A DNA stretch of 64,000 bases from Delphinus delphis (GCF_949987515.2 NC_082692.2:86499488-86563487); one strand, 5' to 3'. Counted from the stretch's first letter, positions 33,063 to 45,800 are shown. Notes: generated by a model not told the origin, from the letters alone. Made by a program: numbers and translations.

Positions 33063-34214
33063 GAAATCGCAACATTTTATTGAATTAAGAATTAATTATT
33101 TAAAAACTGAAAAGGCCTCATTATGGAAAGCTGCTGGGTTCCAGACCCTGGGTTGTCCATGATGGAGATGAAGGACTGGGCCCCATCCTCCAGGAACTTC
33201 AGTGCCACAGGACAGACAAGACACATTTCAGTGAATCCTGGAATGCGAGTTGCGATCATCTTGAGGAAGAAGAGAGAGGTTGGTGCTATGGGAATATTTG
33301 ACAAGCAGGCTTCACATTTACTGGGGAATGAAAAAGGTGTACCAAGACAACGATGACAAGGAAATGCTGAAACTGAGACCCTACCCGCCGCAAATGTGTA
33401 GGTGTCAGCCAGACAGAGAGGGGGATGAGGGAATAACATTTAGACGATGAGCCTGCTCTCACTTCTACCTGAGAACTTCACGCTGCCCATCGTGCACAGA
33501 ACAGATAAACTCATAGCAAGCTCAGTTTATGACATCCATAAAAGGATTTCATCCATCCGCCATTCTCCAGGCCGTCCGTTTATAGTGGTGATCTTTCTTC
33601 CTGCTTTATATTACAACCAAAGCTGCTCCTTTTCCAAATTGCCTGGCAGCCAGGGGAGTTTTATGCATGCCTGGGTCTCTAGGAGCAAGCCATGGTTCCA
33701 AGGCCTCGATTTCTCCATCTCTGCTGGCCTAGTACACTCATCTCCTCCAGGCACTCCGTCGTCCTTAAAATGAGAGTCTCATTCTGTGATGGCTGATGTT
33801 AAGTTTTCCTGAGAGTCATATTTGATGAGGACAAAAGACCAGATTCAATCCTGTTAGATGGCATCTCCCTTTATATTTTTGGCTCGTTTTGAAAAGAGGG
33901 TCTGTATCGATGTTCACCGTGATACGCCCTGTAAAGAGAGGGGCATGTCAGAAGCCAGGCCTGAATTAGGATGGAGCATATTAAACTTCTCCTATTCACT
34001 GGCTTAAAAAAAAATCCCTGTTCCCATAAAGGCAACTTGACCAGAAATGGGTGGTTGCACTAGCTTTCTGCTTCTTGCTTATTATTCCAAGCCAGGGACT
34101 CTTTCTGGTTAGGTAAGTTTGCATTTCTACTTTCATTGCTGTAAAAATAGCTCCAGTTTTGTCTAATCTCATCTCTTGCTACTTGTGCGTATGCTAAGCG
34201 TGAGCCATACCAAA
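33063..34214. other. Unassigned sequence, old repeat likely at 33120-33360
   Basis: The stretch 'ccagaccctgggttgtcca' to 'cctccaggaacttcagtgc' resembles an old interspersed repeat, unassigned. The remainder shows no gene or repeat. The frames at 33092-33439 and 33447-33773 have no recognisable domain. Confidence 0.35.
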
Positions 34215-34625
34215 CGTTTTAGTTTCTTGAATAATACTCGTCCCCACTCACCTCTTGGATCTGCTCATGAAGTTCCCATTTCCTGAAATGCTCCTCTGCC
34301 TGGAACACCACCCACCTCCCCATTCACCTGGATGTCTCCTTCCCGTTTCAGCTGATACATAACCCGTGGGACGCTCTCTCTGAAAAGGGCAAGACGAGGT
34401 TGGAGCCCCTTTCTCCACACATGCTCAGATGAGGCTCTATAATTCTCCTACCAGGGCACTTATCACAACTGATTATATTAGTCTGATTACTTGTTAGCTT
34501 GACCTCCACTCTCTGCTGAGGCTGGGGCAAGCCACCATGTTTGCGTCTGTATCTCCTGAGTCTAGCAAAATCCCTATACCTGGTGTTCAATATATATTTA
34601 AATGAATGAATGAATAAACTAATGA
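34215..34625 (+). repeat. L2 LINE 3' end
   Basis: The blocks 'gaaatgctcctctgcctgga', 'ctgtatctcctgagtctagc' and 'atatttaaatgaatgaatga' follow the L2 3' UTR and its ATGA tail. Confidence 0.72.
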
Positions 34626-34949
34626 GGGAATAATGTGGGTGTTTTCATATGGGCTTGGATTTGCCTTCGAAATCATTAAACGTTAGTATTTTTCCCAGTC
34701 TCTTGATATGTTCCTTTATTTTCACCCAAGACATATCCCTCTTTAAAATGTGTTAAAGGTAAAATACTGCCTTGGGTTTCGTCATCTTCTTATTCAAGGC
34801 AGTCCTTATAGGGTAGTATCTTTCTTCCTGTTTTATATTACAACTTGCCTAATTCAAAGTAGTACTACAGGAGTGCTTTTCTAATAGACTCCCAGCAATG
34901 AACTCAGTGGCTGAAGCAGGATTGTTGAGGGTAGAAGAAAATTAGTCCA
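34626..34949. other. Unassigned sequence
   Basis: Nothing recognised. 'tatctttcttcctgttttatattacaac' occurs here in two parts similar to 33592-33617, a short dispersed similarity of unclear meaning. Confidence 0.3.
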
Positions 34950-35255
34950 AGCCTGACTTGGCACTGGCCAACTGACTTATCTCTTGAGTTTTTGGTTCCT
35001 CATCTGTAAAATAGAGATATTCGTAGTACCTACTTCATAGAATTGGTGTGAAGAGTAAAGGCCATCTATCTGAATGAAGTATAACTGAGAGGTGACTGTA
35101 AAATATTCCTTAGAGCAATGGCCTTTCTCACCAACACGAGTTGTAATTTCAAAGCTCACGTTAATTTAATTTAATTTTTTTTTCACATTAATTTTAAACA
35201 GCTAGGGTACGGTGTCAGGCACTGGACAAGTACTCAGTAAATAGTAGCCATTACG
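34950..35255 (+). repeat. MIR SINE, partly interrupted
   Basis: The blocks 'gttcctcatctgtaaaatag', 'cctacttcatagaattggtg' and, further on, 'gtgtcaggcactggacaagt' and 'actcagtaaatagtagcc' follow MIR. The two parts are separated by about 100 bases including a (ttaat)n patch at 35161-35180. Confidence 0.6.
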
Positions 35256-36426
35256 GTAATGCTCATTCAGATTAGCTTATGAATACACGTCAGTGCTTGC
35301 CTCAGTCTGGAGCACACTGGGAAATGAAAGCATGTTCCAAACTTCTGAGAGGGAAAGCAAATGAACCCTCACCTCTGCCATCTTGAGAAGTCCTTGTCAA
35401 AAGATATTTCAAGCATGTCTCAGATCAACCTTCCCGTCACCACCAACTCTTAGGCTCTTGCGGCTGGTGACCCCAGTGACTAAACTCACCCTGTAACAGG
35501 GATGATTATGACAAGGGGCAAATGACTGTGAAGGAAAACTCTTGGGTAGAGGTTGAAGATTAACGCGTGCTTTGCAAATTTCCCTAGAGGCGCTCATCAG
35601 AGAGTTTCAGCCAACTGGCATTATTCATGATCTAGTGTGAAAAATTGGTGCTGAAGCCGCTTTGAGTTTTGAAGGTAATTTGAGCTTTTTATTTGCTTCC
35701 GTGGATTTAAGATACTGACCACTTTAGGGAAGTTTTGAAAGAGAGGCTAGCCTCTTTCACCCCACAAAGCAGTATTCACAGCCAATCAGACTGTTTTGGT
35801 TAATGAAATACTGTTGACCTCTTTTTGGAAATCATCTTCAGACTTAATAATATGGTTTTATGCTTAGTTTTCATGGAACTGGGCTCACGTTTGATTCTTC
35901 TGTCCATTGTGCTCTTCCGCCTGGAAGTAGAAGACAGGATACCTGGAATATCTTTTCTACCTCTGTAGGTGAGCGTATACCTAGAATTTCTGGAATTTGA
36001 CCAGAATTGGATTAATAATAAATCTGGAGTTCACATAGTTTAATTATAATGATCATAAGGATGGGCGTGAAAGGGAGAATACAGCTGTTTTAGTACACGT
36101 TTGTGTGTGTGCATCTGTATATGAACATGTATGTATTCTGAGATACATGCGTATGTATATACACATGCCCATGTGCACATCCACAGGTAGAATCGCAGTT
36201 CATTGCTTTAAAACAGTTGTCACTTGCCAAGATATATAAATGACATAGAACAACCCTTTCAACTTGTAAATTACGCTCGGGACTGATAGTCACGTGAATG
36301 TGATCAGCCCTTTTCACCCGTCCCATTATCCCCCCATTGATGGATCAGTCTATCATGACATCCCCCATGAGACATTCATAGCCTTGCTATCACTACACTT
36401 TTTGCATTATTTACAGTGGTGTGACT
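35256..36426. other. Unassigned sequence
   Basis: No gene or clear repeat. 36095-36180 is a degenerate TG/CA-rich patch ('gtttgtgtgtgtgcatctgt', 'gtatgtatatacacatgccc'). Confidence 0.4.
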
Positions 36427-38897
36427 TTAGAATTGAATTATTGGCAGGACTTCCAGGTATGGCTGAATAAGGAAGTCAGTAAATCCTTTCCCCCCAAAAC
36501 ATCTGTAAAGTTGGATGAAATTGACACAGCAACCGTTTCAGCATTCTGGAAATTAACCAACAGCATACAGCAATTTAAGAAGAATTTATGCTTGAAAATC
36601 TGCTGAAATTCTAGAACACTGGGGAAGTCTATGGTGTGCTGGTCTGAAGCTTCTCCCCTTCCCGGCTCAGTTGGTGCTGTTGCAGTAGAATGGCGCTTTT
36701 GCAGTTTCGAGCAGTGGGTGACATACTGGTTATTGGTAACCAGCATAGTGCTTTTATGATCTTGGTGACCAGCAAGTGGAGAGGGTCAGTAGCTCTACTA
36801 GCCTCAGTTTTCAGTCATGTTTGGGGCAGGTTCTGAGGTTGTGTACACGTACAGCTGAGACCAGAGAGAGCCGAAGCTATTCATATACTCCTGGCCAACC
36901 CTAAACCTTTGCACATATCCACAGAATACATGAAAGGGCCTAGCAGGAAGCAAAAGCTGGGACAGACTTAAGAATAGCCTGACCTTTTAACATCCACTTC
37001 TATCCTCTACCATCAGCAGGAGATAATAGACTTATTGGTTCCAGTGTTTGAGTACAACCTCTTTCTAGTAGCTGACTACTGAGCTATGCTGATACAGCCC
37101 CTATGATGCCAGGTTTAAAAGTAAAATCAAGAACTTAAAAAAGCCTGAACAGAAACAATAGCAGGTACACACTATGGAGGTGATAGGTTTCAAAGTTTAG
37201 CCAAGGAAAGTTTCTAAATAAATAGAACCAATGAAATAGCAACAGTTACCATCGCAGGGAACAAATCAGAATCCAGAGTTGCTGTAATACGCTCTCCAAA
37301 ATGTTCAGCGTTCAACGACGCAGATGAGACATACAGAAAAACAGGTGTGACCTGTAATTGGAAGAAACTGCAGTTAATAGAACGGTTTCTGAATGTGCCC
37401 AGATGTTGGATTTCGCAGACAAAGCTTTCAAAGCAGCTATTAAAAATATGTTCAAAGAACTAAAGGAAACCATGTTTAAACAACTAAAGGAAAGTATGTT
37501 AATCACGGTTCTCCTGAGAAACAGGACCAGTAAGATAAAACATATATGTGTATATATATATTATATACACACATACATAAAAACAAAAGGGAGGGGAATG
37601 GAGCCATGCTGGGGCAAAGTTTCTATACTTTATTAGTATCATGTTAGTATCAATCTGAAGTAGGTTGCAATAAGTTGACACATGTTGTAATTCCTAGAGT
37701 GACCACTAAGAGGATAACAACAACAAAATAACAGAGGAGTTAAAATGATGCACTAAAATTTATTTAATACAGGAGAAGGCAATCAAGGAGGAAAAAAGGA
37801 ACAAAAAGGAAGAAAAAGATGCAGAAAACAAAGTGGAAAATATAAATCAAACCATATCAATAATTTCAATAACTGAGAATGATTTAAATAGTCTAGTCAA
37901 GGAGCAGAGAGTGTCAAATTAGATTTACTAAGAAGCAAGACAGTCCCTGAGAGACAACACAAAGAGCACCATCTCGCAAAGAAAAAAAAATGCATTTGTA
38001 TAATCAACGTGAAGAAATTTTGTGCTTTAGAGAACACCATTAAGAAAATGAAAAGACAGGACACGCACTGGGAGAAAATATTCAAAATTCATATATCTAG
38101 TGAAGGACTGTAGCCAAAATATATTTTTAAAACTCTTACAATTCAATAATAGGAAGACAACCCAGTTTTTAAAAATGGTCAAAAGATTTGAAGAGACATT
38201 TCACCAAAGAAGATACAGTGAATAGATGGCTAATAAATGTATAAAACGATGCTCAACATCATAAATCATTACAGAAATTCAAATGAAAACTGACATGAGC
38301 TACCACTGCACATTCATTAGAATGGCTATAATCAAAAAGGTGGACAGTACTAAATGCTGACAATATGTAGAGAAATTTTATTATAAAGTACGGATGGGAA
38401 TATAAAATGGTATAGCCTCTCAGGAAAACAGTTGAACAGATTCTTAAAAAGTTAAAAATAACTCACCATATGACCCAACAATTCTGCTTCTAGGACTCTT
38501 TCCAAAAGAAATGAAACCATGAGTCCATATAAAGACATGTACACATAACAGCATTATGTATAACAGCCTCAAACTGGAAACAATGTGAAGGTCCATCAGT
38601 TGTGACTGGGTACACAAAGTGTGGTACCCATACCTGCTGCAACATAGATGATCCTGAAAAACATGATGACGAATGGAAGGAGCCGGAGGTAAATGACCAC
38701 ATGTTGTATGATTCCATCTATATGGAGTACCCAGAAGAGGAAAATCTAATAGAGGTAGAAAGCAGAGCAGTGGTTGCCTTGGGCTGGGTAAGAAAGTAGG
38801 GATTAAATCAAAATGGACATGAGAGAACTTTTGGGGGTAATGGCTGAGTTTTATGGTATGTCAGTTATACCTCAATAAAGCTGTTTTTTAAAAAACA
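36427..38897 (+). repeat. Degraded old L1, mosaic of 5' and 3' parts
   Basis: The right part (38020-38897) is the end of ORF2 and the 3' UTR in forward orientation: 'tgacccaacaattctgcttc', 'aaactggaaacaatgtgaag', 'tcagttatacctcaataaag' and a short A tail. The left part (36427-37500) contains 'caaagaactaaaggaaacca' and related ORF1-side phrases of an L1M or HAL1-like element. The middle of ORF2 is missing. A (ta)n/(ac)n patch lies at 37545-37580 after 'gttctcctgagaaacaggac', which may be a separate old repeat. No intact frame remains. Confidence 0.65.
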
Positions 38898-39679
38898 CTA
38901 AATCGTTAGATATTATCTTTGGAAAATTTGATTAAGCCATTCAGATAAATTCTTCCAGTGTGTGGATTTCTGAACAAATGGTCTACTCTTTGGTCACATC
39001 TGAGAAAAACTGTTTCAAATGAATATTTGTAGTACATTACTTAATTTTACTTTGTACCTGTGCTTTACACATACCCAGAAGTATACTCTGAAGCTGCTGG
39101 TTTCCCAACTATTCACCTGTGTGGGGTGTCATTGGCAAACAATCTCTTGATGCATAAGAACCTTCCTTCAAGGACAGAACTCGTTAAACGTCAATTAGCA
39201 CAGATTTTTTTTATAATGCTAATTTTGGGACACATTTTCAAAAGTATATTCATATATAGCCCTCCTTCATAGTATCGTATAGGATAGAAATACATTCCCC
39301 TGTAATCTGCATGCTACATTATTTGCTCTCATTCAGTAGGGTTTGACAGGCAGCAGTGTATGACTCTTGCCGACTGTCACAAGGTGTTTCATACAGTGAT
39401 ATCTGTTGGCCAGTTGGTGTCCTGTCACGTTATTTTGAGTGAGTTCTGTAATGTGTTCTGCATCATCTCCTTCTGTCGTAGTGTGCTATCAGACATCCAC
39501 CCCACTGCTCTTAAATATACACACGTGGTAACTTTCCCTCAATTTTGTTTTCAAGTCTCTGTTGACATGTCTGGCAGGCTCCCTTCCCCCTTATTGCTCA
39601 AGGGTGGCCGATGTGCCTCTCCTAACTGTTCCCTTAGTATTTCCTAAACCTTGCTTTCTTGCACTTACCACACTTATGG
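38898..39679. other. Unassigned sequence
   Basis: No gene or clear repeat. A 95-codon frame at 39360-39647 has no recognisable domain. Confidence 0.35.
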
Positions 39680-40150
39680 CAGGCACTGCTGATTACCACC
39701 CCAATATCCATTCGTTCTTATTACCAGAACCCTGATTTTTCTCAGAGTAACTGTGTGCCCAGTTAAAAATTCTTACCTTCCCAGACTCCCTTGCAGATGT
39801 GTGTGGTCATGTGACCCAGTAGCAGCCAATGAGATGGAAGGGCTAGTCTACGGAGTAAAATTTCCAAGCCATCATCTCCATTTAAAAGAGAAGTCAACTA
39901 GTTCTGTACATTGTTTTGCCCTTGTCCTTCGCTTTGTCTCCTTTGTCCATTTGGAATTCACCTTTGAGCCTTGAGGAGCAGCAGGCTTCTTGTGAGAACA
40001 GAAATGAAACACAATGTTAAGGATGGCAGAGCAGGAAAATGAACTGTATCTGTGGCCTTTCTCACTGCAGGGACTGCCTTAGATGTCTGGGACTACCTGC
40101 CTTTGGATTTCTTTTCCCATGGAAACGTATCTGGTTAAGTCAAATCCATG
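39680..40150 (+). repeat. Ancient LTR-like repeat
   Basis: The blocks 'cttcccagactcccttgcag', 'tgtgtggtcatgtgacccag', 'agccaatgagatggaagggc' and 'aaggatggcagagcaggaaa' follow an old mammalian LTR-like family. The frame at 39753-39974 is inside it. Confidence 0.5.
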
Positions 40151-40199
40151 TTTGATTAAAGTATTACATGCAGCTGAACACATTCCTAACTGACAGTAC

Positions 40200-40380
40200 A
40201 ATCTTCTAACGGGCTATTTACTTAACTGGCTTTATTTCTAAGGAGTAACTTCCTCAGAAGGCAGGAACCCTGTCTTGTTCGCTTCTGTATTCTTCGTGAC
40301 TTGGTAATGAAAGTTGGCACAGAGTAGATGTTTAGTAAAAGTCTGTTGAATAGATAATTGGTTGAGTGAATGAGTCAAGG
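40200..40380 (+). repeat. L2 LINE 3' end
   Basis: 'aaggcaggaaccctgtcttg', 'cacagagtagatgtttagta' and 'tgttgaatagataattggtt' follow the L2 3' end. Confidence 0.6.
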
Positions 40381-40488
40381 TGAAAATGTATGGATTTCCC
40401 CATGATTTGCATTTACTCTCTTTGGATATTTTCTCTTAGGGAGCTGGGTCTTGAGACCCAATAAGACTTTTTGGCATACTTTCTAGAT

Positions 40489-40709
40489 CAGGATTTCTCA
40501 GCCTCGACACAATCAACATTTTGGGCCAGATAATTCTTCATTGTGGGGAAACCGTGCTGGGCATTGTAGGACGTTTGACAGCATCCCTGGTCTCTGCCCG
40601 GTGGATCGCAGGAGCACCGAACTTCCTCCAGTTGTGACAAACAGTGGTGTTTCCAGACATGGCCCAGTGTCCTCAAGAGGGCAAAATTGCCCCTGGTTGG
40701 GAACCACTG
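40489..40709 (-). repeat. MER20 hAT DNA transposon
   Basis: A near-complete copy: caggatttctcagcctcgac at the start, 'catttt­gggccagataattc'-type block, 'gcattgtaggacgtttgaca', 'tttccagacatggcccagtg', and the end 'ggttgggaaccactg'. The ends are inverted repeats of each other, as expected for a hAT element. No clear 8-bp TSD survives. Confidence 0.85.
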
Positions 40710-40729
40710 GTATGGAGAAGGGATTCTGA

Positions 40730-40910
40730 ACTTGAGTCCTATGAACTACTGGGTAGTATGTGTGCGTGTATGTGTGAAGCCTGTAAATAACACAGAAAAT
40801 TTGTTACGTGTGTGCGTGCATTGTTTTGGGTGGAAGATCTGCATCTCTTATATATCCTCGAGGGCTAATGGTTCCAGCAAAGTTCAGAACCATTGCTCTA
40901 GAATTGTCAA
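40730..40910. repeat. Possible hAT-type element
   Basis: 'ctgaacttgagtcctatgaa' at the left and 'aagttcagaaccattgctct' at the right look like the two ends of a short hAT element. The interior includes two TG-rich patches. Tentative. Confidence 0.35.
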
Positions 40911-41579
40911 GCTGCTTCTAAACTTTTCACTGTGTTCTTTTAACCTCCTATACACTGTTGAACTTAATAGTTAGAGAGGTTAAGACCACTGCTTAATGAC
41001 TAGGTAAGTTCTAATCAAGTGTTAAAGTCTAATAAACTGCAGTTGCTTTGAGGTCCACAAAACAAGCCTTTTGAAATATTTTGGAGAGCTGTTATAAATA
41101 TGGAAATCGAGGACGGTATTCTTGTGCGTTGTAACATAATGGTCAATCCACTTAACAAAGGAGAATCAGATTGCAGTTCTGAAACTCTAAATGCAGCAGT
41201 AATTGGATGAAAAGTAAGAAGAGAAACTCTCATAAACAGATTACTTAAAAATGGTCTCAGGTGAATATATACTGGCAGGAAAATTTAAATTATAAAAAAG
41301 AAATAAGATGGATGTAAGCATGACTGAACTGAATTTAACGGTTGATGTTCTCACTTACTTAATCACATAATGCCACTGCTTGGGACTCTTACTGAAGCAA
41401 ATCATTTGTTGCATCCAAAGAGAGCCATAATAATGCAGAACGTGCCATGAAATACCCAATTAAATTATTTTAACACGTTGGAGATTGTGGGCTGATGCAT
41501 GTGTCTTAGTGTTTCCTCAGCCTGACAGTCTGGAGAGTATGATCCACGTTTAATATCTGGTGTGTATTTCTTCGCTCTG

Positions 41580-41582
<3 letters not shown>
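40911..41582. other. Unassigned sequence
   Basis: No gene or repeat recognised. 41370-41510 ('gcaaatcatttgttgcatcc', 'acccaattaaattatttt') is unique-looking and could be conserved noncoding DNA. Confidence 0.3.
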
Positions 41583-41620
<38 letters not shown>

Positions 41621-41627
41621 TGTGTGG
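41583..41627 (+). repeat. (TG)n microsatellite
   Basis: About 19 TG units with one TACG interruption near the right end. The 172-codon minus-strand frame at 41506-42024 crosses it (its His-Thr run) and is an artefact. Confidence 0.95.
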
Positions 41628-42184
41628 ATTCATTGCTCTGCTCTAGCTCTGAAAATGTTTGAGCACGGCACAGCCGGGAATATAAGGAATGAAAAGAATC
41701 TGTACATAAGACAGTCACCTCCTGCAGCACTCCTAGGGGAAGCTGGGAACGTGACATACCAGGAACTTGGAAATGAGGTTTCCTAAACTTCATACCGTCG
41801 CAGAAGCTTATTACGGTGAATGTGCCGGGGGCACGTTCCTTGCTAACCGATAAAATAGAGCTGTGTGATGGAAACAGCTGCTTCACTTGCTTGCATGATT
41901 TTTGCGGGTCGGGAGTGGAGAGACTGTACACAACTTCCCTTTCCACCTGTAAAGTGTTTTTACAAATTTCACTTTTAATCATCCAGCTTATTCTTGACTG
42001 TAACCAAGTATGTAGATGACCCACGTATAATTTAATTATATATTCTGTGTATAAAAATTATATGCATTCATCAGAGAAAAAGATAAAAAAGAAAATGAGA
42101 ATTTCCTTATCACCACCAAAAGACAACTGCCCCGTAGTATATTTCCTATTCATATGTATTGAAATCTAAAAAGTTTCTTTTTTT
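41628..42184. other. Unassigned sequence
   Basis: No gene. 42040-42140 ('gcattcatcagagaaaaaga') may be part of an old repeat but cannot be delimited. Confidence 0.35.
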
Positions 42185-42198
42185 AAAGAAATAGTCTC

Positions 42199-42422
42199 GG
42201 GGCTTCCCTGGTGGCGCAGTGGTTGAGAGTCCGCCTGCCAATGCAGGGGACACGGGTTCGTGCCCCGGTCCGGGAAGATCCCATATGCTGCGGAGTGGCT
42301 GGGCCCGTGAGCCATGGCCGCTGAGACTGCGCGTCCGGAGCCTGTGCTCCGCAACGGGAGAGGCCGCAACAGTGAGAGGCCCGTGTACCAAAAACAAAAA
42401 CAAACAAACAAACAAACAAAAA
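42199..42422 (+). mobile_element. CHR SINE, short form
   Basis: Forward copy beginning ggggcttccctggtggcgca, with a B-box-like gggttcgtgcc, 'ccatggccgctgagactgcg' and a (caaa)n tail. The 14-bp TSD aaagaaatagtctc is perfect (42185-42198 and 42423-42436), so the insertion is recent. Confidence 0.96.
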
Positions 42423-42502
42423 AAAGAAATAGTCTCATTAATACACAAAGCTGGGGAAATAGCCTGTAATACTTGGGCCCAGAAATAGCAGTTTTTCATT
42501 TT

Positions 42503-42630
42503 CGTTTTGTTTTGTTTCTTTGGCTGTGCTGGGCGGCCTGCTGTATCTTAGTTCCCCTACCAGGGATCAAACCTGGGCCCATGGCAGTGAAAGCGTGGAG
42601 TCCTAACCACTGGACCACCAGGGAATTCCC
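42503..42630 (-). mobile_element. tRNA-derived SINE, short CHR/Bov-tA-like type
   Basis: A 128-bp SINE in reverse orientation. Its complement starts 'gggaattccctggtggtcca', has 'ggactccacgctttcactgc' and 'gtttgatccctgg' (B-box-like), and ends in (caaaa)n. The TSD is cagtttttcatttt at 42489-42502 and cagttgttcatttt at 42631-42644 (13 of 14). It is a different lineage from the neighbouring CHR copies. Confidence 0.88.
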
Positions 42631-42644
42631 CAGTTGTTCATTTT

Positions 42645-43195
42645 TGTATGTTAATGTTCCACTTTCCCCCCCAAACACTTTTGCACCCACAGACATTTGT
42701 AGATGGGATGTTACCCCACCATGGGTACCCATTCTGTCATGGGTATCTTTCCAAGGCAATAGTCAGACCTGTGTAGGACACAAAACTTTATTGTCTGTAT
42801 ACAAAAAGATATGTTCTACGGGATAGGAGGAGAAGGGACCTACAGAAAGATTTGCAAAAGACAGTAATAGTATCCCAAGCCCACCATGCTGCTATAAGCG
42901 ATGCTAACACAGATGGACATTTAAAAACACATGTGCGTCCATTAATTCAATTTTACATGGTATTGTAGAAAGCCAGCTTTCATCTACAAAGTGCTTTCGT
43001 GCAAACTATAGGAGGTACTCCCTTCCCGATGGATACAGCTCCTGCTTGCCGCATCGAGTACAGGGAGGGCTCAGAGTGCTCACACGTAAGGGGCAGACCT
43101 AGATTCTTTCACTCAGCAATATGTGGAAGACACATACTATCACCTAGAGATGTACCACCATCTCCACATCAACAGCCCCTCTATAAGAGAGAACA
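42645..43195. other. Unassigned sequence
   Basis: No gene or repeat recognised. Confidence 0.35.
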
Positions 43196-43199
43196 CTGA

Positions 43200-43435
43200 G
43201 TCTGGTGCCTGCTGCATTCCAGTGCTGTTCTGAGAGTTTTACAGATATCACCCTATTTAGCCCTTTAACAATGATGTAGTGGGTACTGTTATTTTCCCCA
43301 TTTCATTTATGAGAAAACTGAGGCACAAAGAAATTAAATCTCTTGTCCAAAGTCATCCGGCTAGTGAGTGGCAGGGCCGGGATTTGAACTCTGCTCTTAA
43401 CTGCTCTGCCATTCGAATTCATCTCTTCTTGGCTA
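43200..43435 (-). repeat. MIR SINE
   Basis: 'tccagtgctgttctgagagt', 'cccatttcatttatgagaaa', 'ctgaggcacaaagaaattaa', 'agtggcagggccgggatttg' follow the complement of MIR closely. Confidence 0.8.
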
Positions 43436-43539
43436 TTTCTTCTTTTTTTCCTTTTAAAACAATGTTGCAGTGAACATTTTAATCTAATTATTTACTTAGG
43501 ATCATTTTCTACTTCGTTTTTGTTTAAATAACACGAAAT

Positions 43540-43735
43540 GCCTGACACTGTTATAAACATTTTACCAAAATTAATTCACTTGATTCTCCTACCAACCCTA
43601 GGAGTCAGTATTTATTATAAACTTCATATTAGATGAGGCAGAGAGAGATTAACTAAAGTGAGTGCCAGAGCTGAGATTCCCACCCAGGCAGTCTGACTCT
43701 AGGACCTGTTCCTTAACCATCAAGTTATGTAGCCT
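43540..43735 (-). repeat. MIR SINE
   Basis: A second MIR in the same orientation 100 bp on: 'gcctgacactgttataaaca', 'cctaccaaccctaggagtca', 'gccagagctgagattcccac', 'aggcagtctgactctaggac'. Confidence 0.78.
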
Positions 43736-44659
43736 CTTCCTCTCTTCAGGAAGCAAGGAAGTATCATGGGCCTTAAACTGGTTATACAACTACCAGATTA
43801 CACTCAATAGAGACTATCCCAATGGATGATTTCCATATTAGGGAATTTTGTTCCAGCCATCTTTTCAGATGCACATCAAAATAGAATTTATATCATACCC
43901 TATATATAAATTTATTTGTAATTAATTTTTTTATTAAAAGTAACTTAGAAAACGAAAAATAAAGAAAATATTAAATTTGCCAATGACAAATCATGCAGAG
44001 ATAATTACTGACGTCCTATAGGCTATACAGTACTTTTTTTTAATGGAAGTAGAACTATACACACATTAAAAATAAAATTGCTATCCTTCTTGCAATGAAA
44101 ATGATTTTTGACACTAACAGTTATTAAAAAAGTAGTTTTTATTTGTGTCATAGTGAATTGTAAAAATGCAGTATAATATTTAACAATCTGTTAATGAAAC
44201 AGATTACATTGAATTTTTGTTTTTTGCAGGAAAAAAATATTACATTGATGAACGTCTTCATACATTATTCTTGTTATGATTTTTTATTCCCTCAAGATAT
44301 GTTCTTGGGAGAGGAATAATTCAGTCAAGGGCTATGAATATTTGAGGGCTTTATAGATACACTTTTAGCTAACTTGTAAGAGGCATTTTTCTAAGTTACT
44401 ATAAACTATAAGAACCATTTTACTCTCTGAATAATATGTGGTTATATATCTAGACCATACCTTACTTAACTCTTTCACTCTAGCGTGATGACTTTCTTTA
44501 GAGTGGTGTTATTCAATCATTTAAAGTCCCCTTTTGATAAACATTAAAACCTCACACCTCCTTTAATGTAATTTGTAGACAGTATTCAAATCAGTGACAA
44601 CTTTAGGAATAAAAAATTCATTTTGATTTTGAAAAATTATTCCCTTCAGCCTGAAAAAT
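43736..44659. other. Unassigned AT-rich sequence
   Basis: Strongly AT-rich. 43930-44110 ('aaataaagaaaatattaaat', 'agagataattactgacgtcc') may be an old interspersed repeat, unassigned. No gene. Confidence 0.4.
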
Positions 44660-45450
44660 CTTTTATCATTTCTTAGAGTTCAGGTCTGATTACAACAAAT
44701 TCTTTTAGTTTTCTTTCATCTGAAGATGTTTTTTTATTTTGCCTTCCTTCTGAAGGACATTTTAGTTGGGCATAGAATTCCTTTTTGACATTATGTTTTT
44801 CTTTAGGACTTTACAGGTATAAAAGCTAGTCCATATGATATTATCCCCAATTTTTCTGAGGCTCTGTATATTTTTCTCAATCCTTTTTCTCTGTTTGCTT
44901 TAGATTTGGTAATTTCTTTTGACATAGCTTCACTTTTACTAACTCTTTTCCCCGTCATCTCTCTTCTTCTGTTAGGCCCGACCACTGATTTAAATTTCAG
45001 ATATTTTAATTTTCAGTTGGAGAATTTCCATTGGGGTCTTTTTTCTCCTCTCATTCATCAGGAGAAATTTTAAAATGTACTTCATTAAACATTAGTTAGA
45101 ACAGCTGTTTCAAATGCCAGCATGGGGTCATTTCTGGATTAGTCTCTGTTTTCTCTACTCTTGCAACTAAGTCATGGTTTCTGATTCTTTGAATATTGAG
45201 TAATTTTGGATTGTAGCCCCAATACTGTGATGTTATACTGTAGAAACTCTGGATTCCATTATACTCCTCTGAAGACTATTGATGTTTTTGTTTGATCAGG
45301 CAATTAACTTGGTTGAATTCAAATGGTTAACTCTCACTTTTGAGCAGCAGCTCGAATCTCTGTTCAGTTCTTTTGTCTTTAGCTGAACTGCTTGGAAATC
45401 TGCCCAGTTAATATGTCAGCCAGACACTTGGGCAGAAACTACGTATAGAA
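44660..45450 (-). repeat. Old L1 (L1M-type) fragment
   Basis: The blocks 'tgaaggacattttagttggg', 'gttggagaatttccattggg', 'gattctttgaatattgagta', 'attttggattgtagccccaa' and 'gactattgatgtttttgttt' follow a known antisense segment of old L1. Heavily diverged; no open frame. Confidence 0.6.
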
Positions 45451-45679
45451 ATTAGAGTTCTTTCACTGTGGCTTTCTCATCTCTCTCCTTACTTTCTAGC
45501 GGCAGTAGTTGACCCAGACTTTATCCTCTTGTTCCTCAGGTCAGAAAAATTAGGATATTTCTTTCAGAGTTTCAGCCACCTCGTGTGGAGCTCAGGCTTA
45601 AAGCTGTAGAGACAGGTAACTCATTTTATGCCCTTCCTCCAAGTTTTGACTACCCTCTTGTTATTAAACAACGATTTGC

Positions 45680-45800
45680 ATACCTATTTGTCTAACATAT
45701 CTTTTCCATGAGAGCACAGGAAAACCTGTGATCCCAGCACATAGGCCTGGTACATAGTAGTATCTCTTTAAATATTTGTTGAGCAAACAAATACAGCCAG
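45680..45800 (+). repeat. L2 LINE 3' end fragment
   Basis: 'catgagagcacaggaaaacc', 'ggcctggtacatagtagtat' and 'aaatatttgttgagcaaaca' follow the L2 3' end. Confidence 0.55.

Noticed and set aside
41506..42024. 172-codon minus-strand frame with a His-Thr run
   Set aside because: It runs through the (TG)n microsatellite, and the rest shows no domain.
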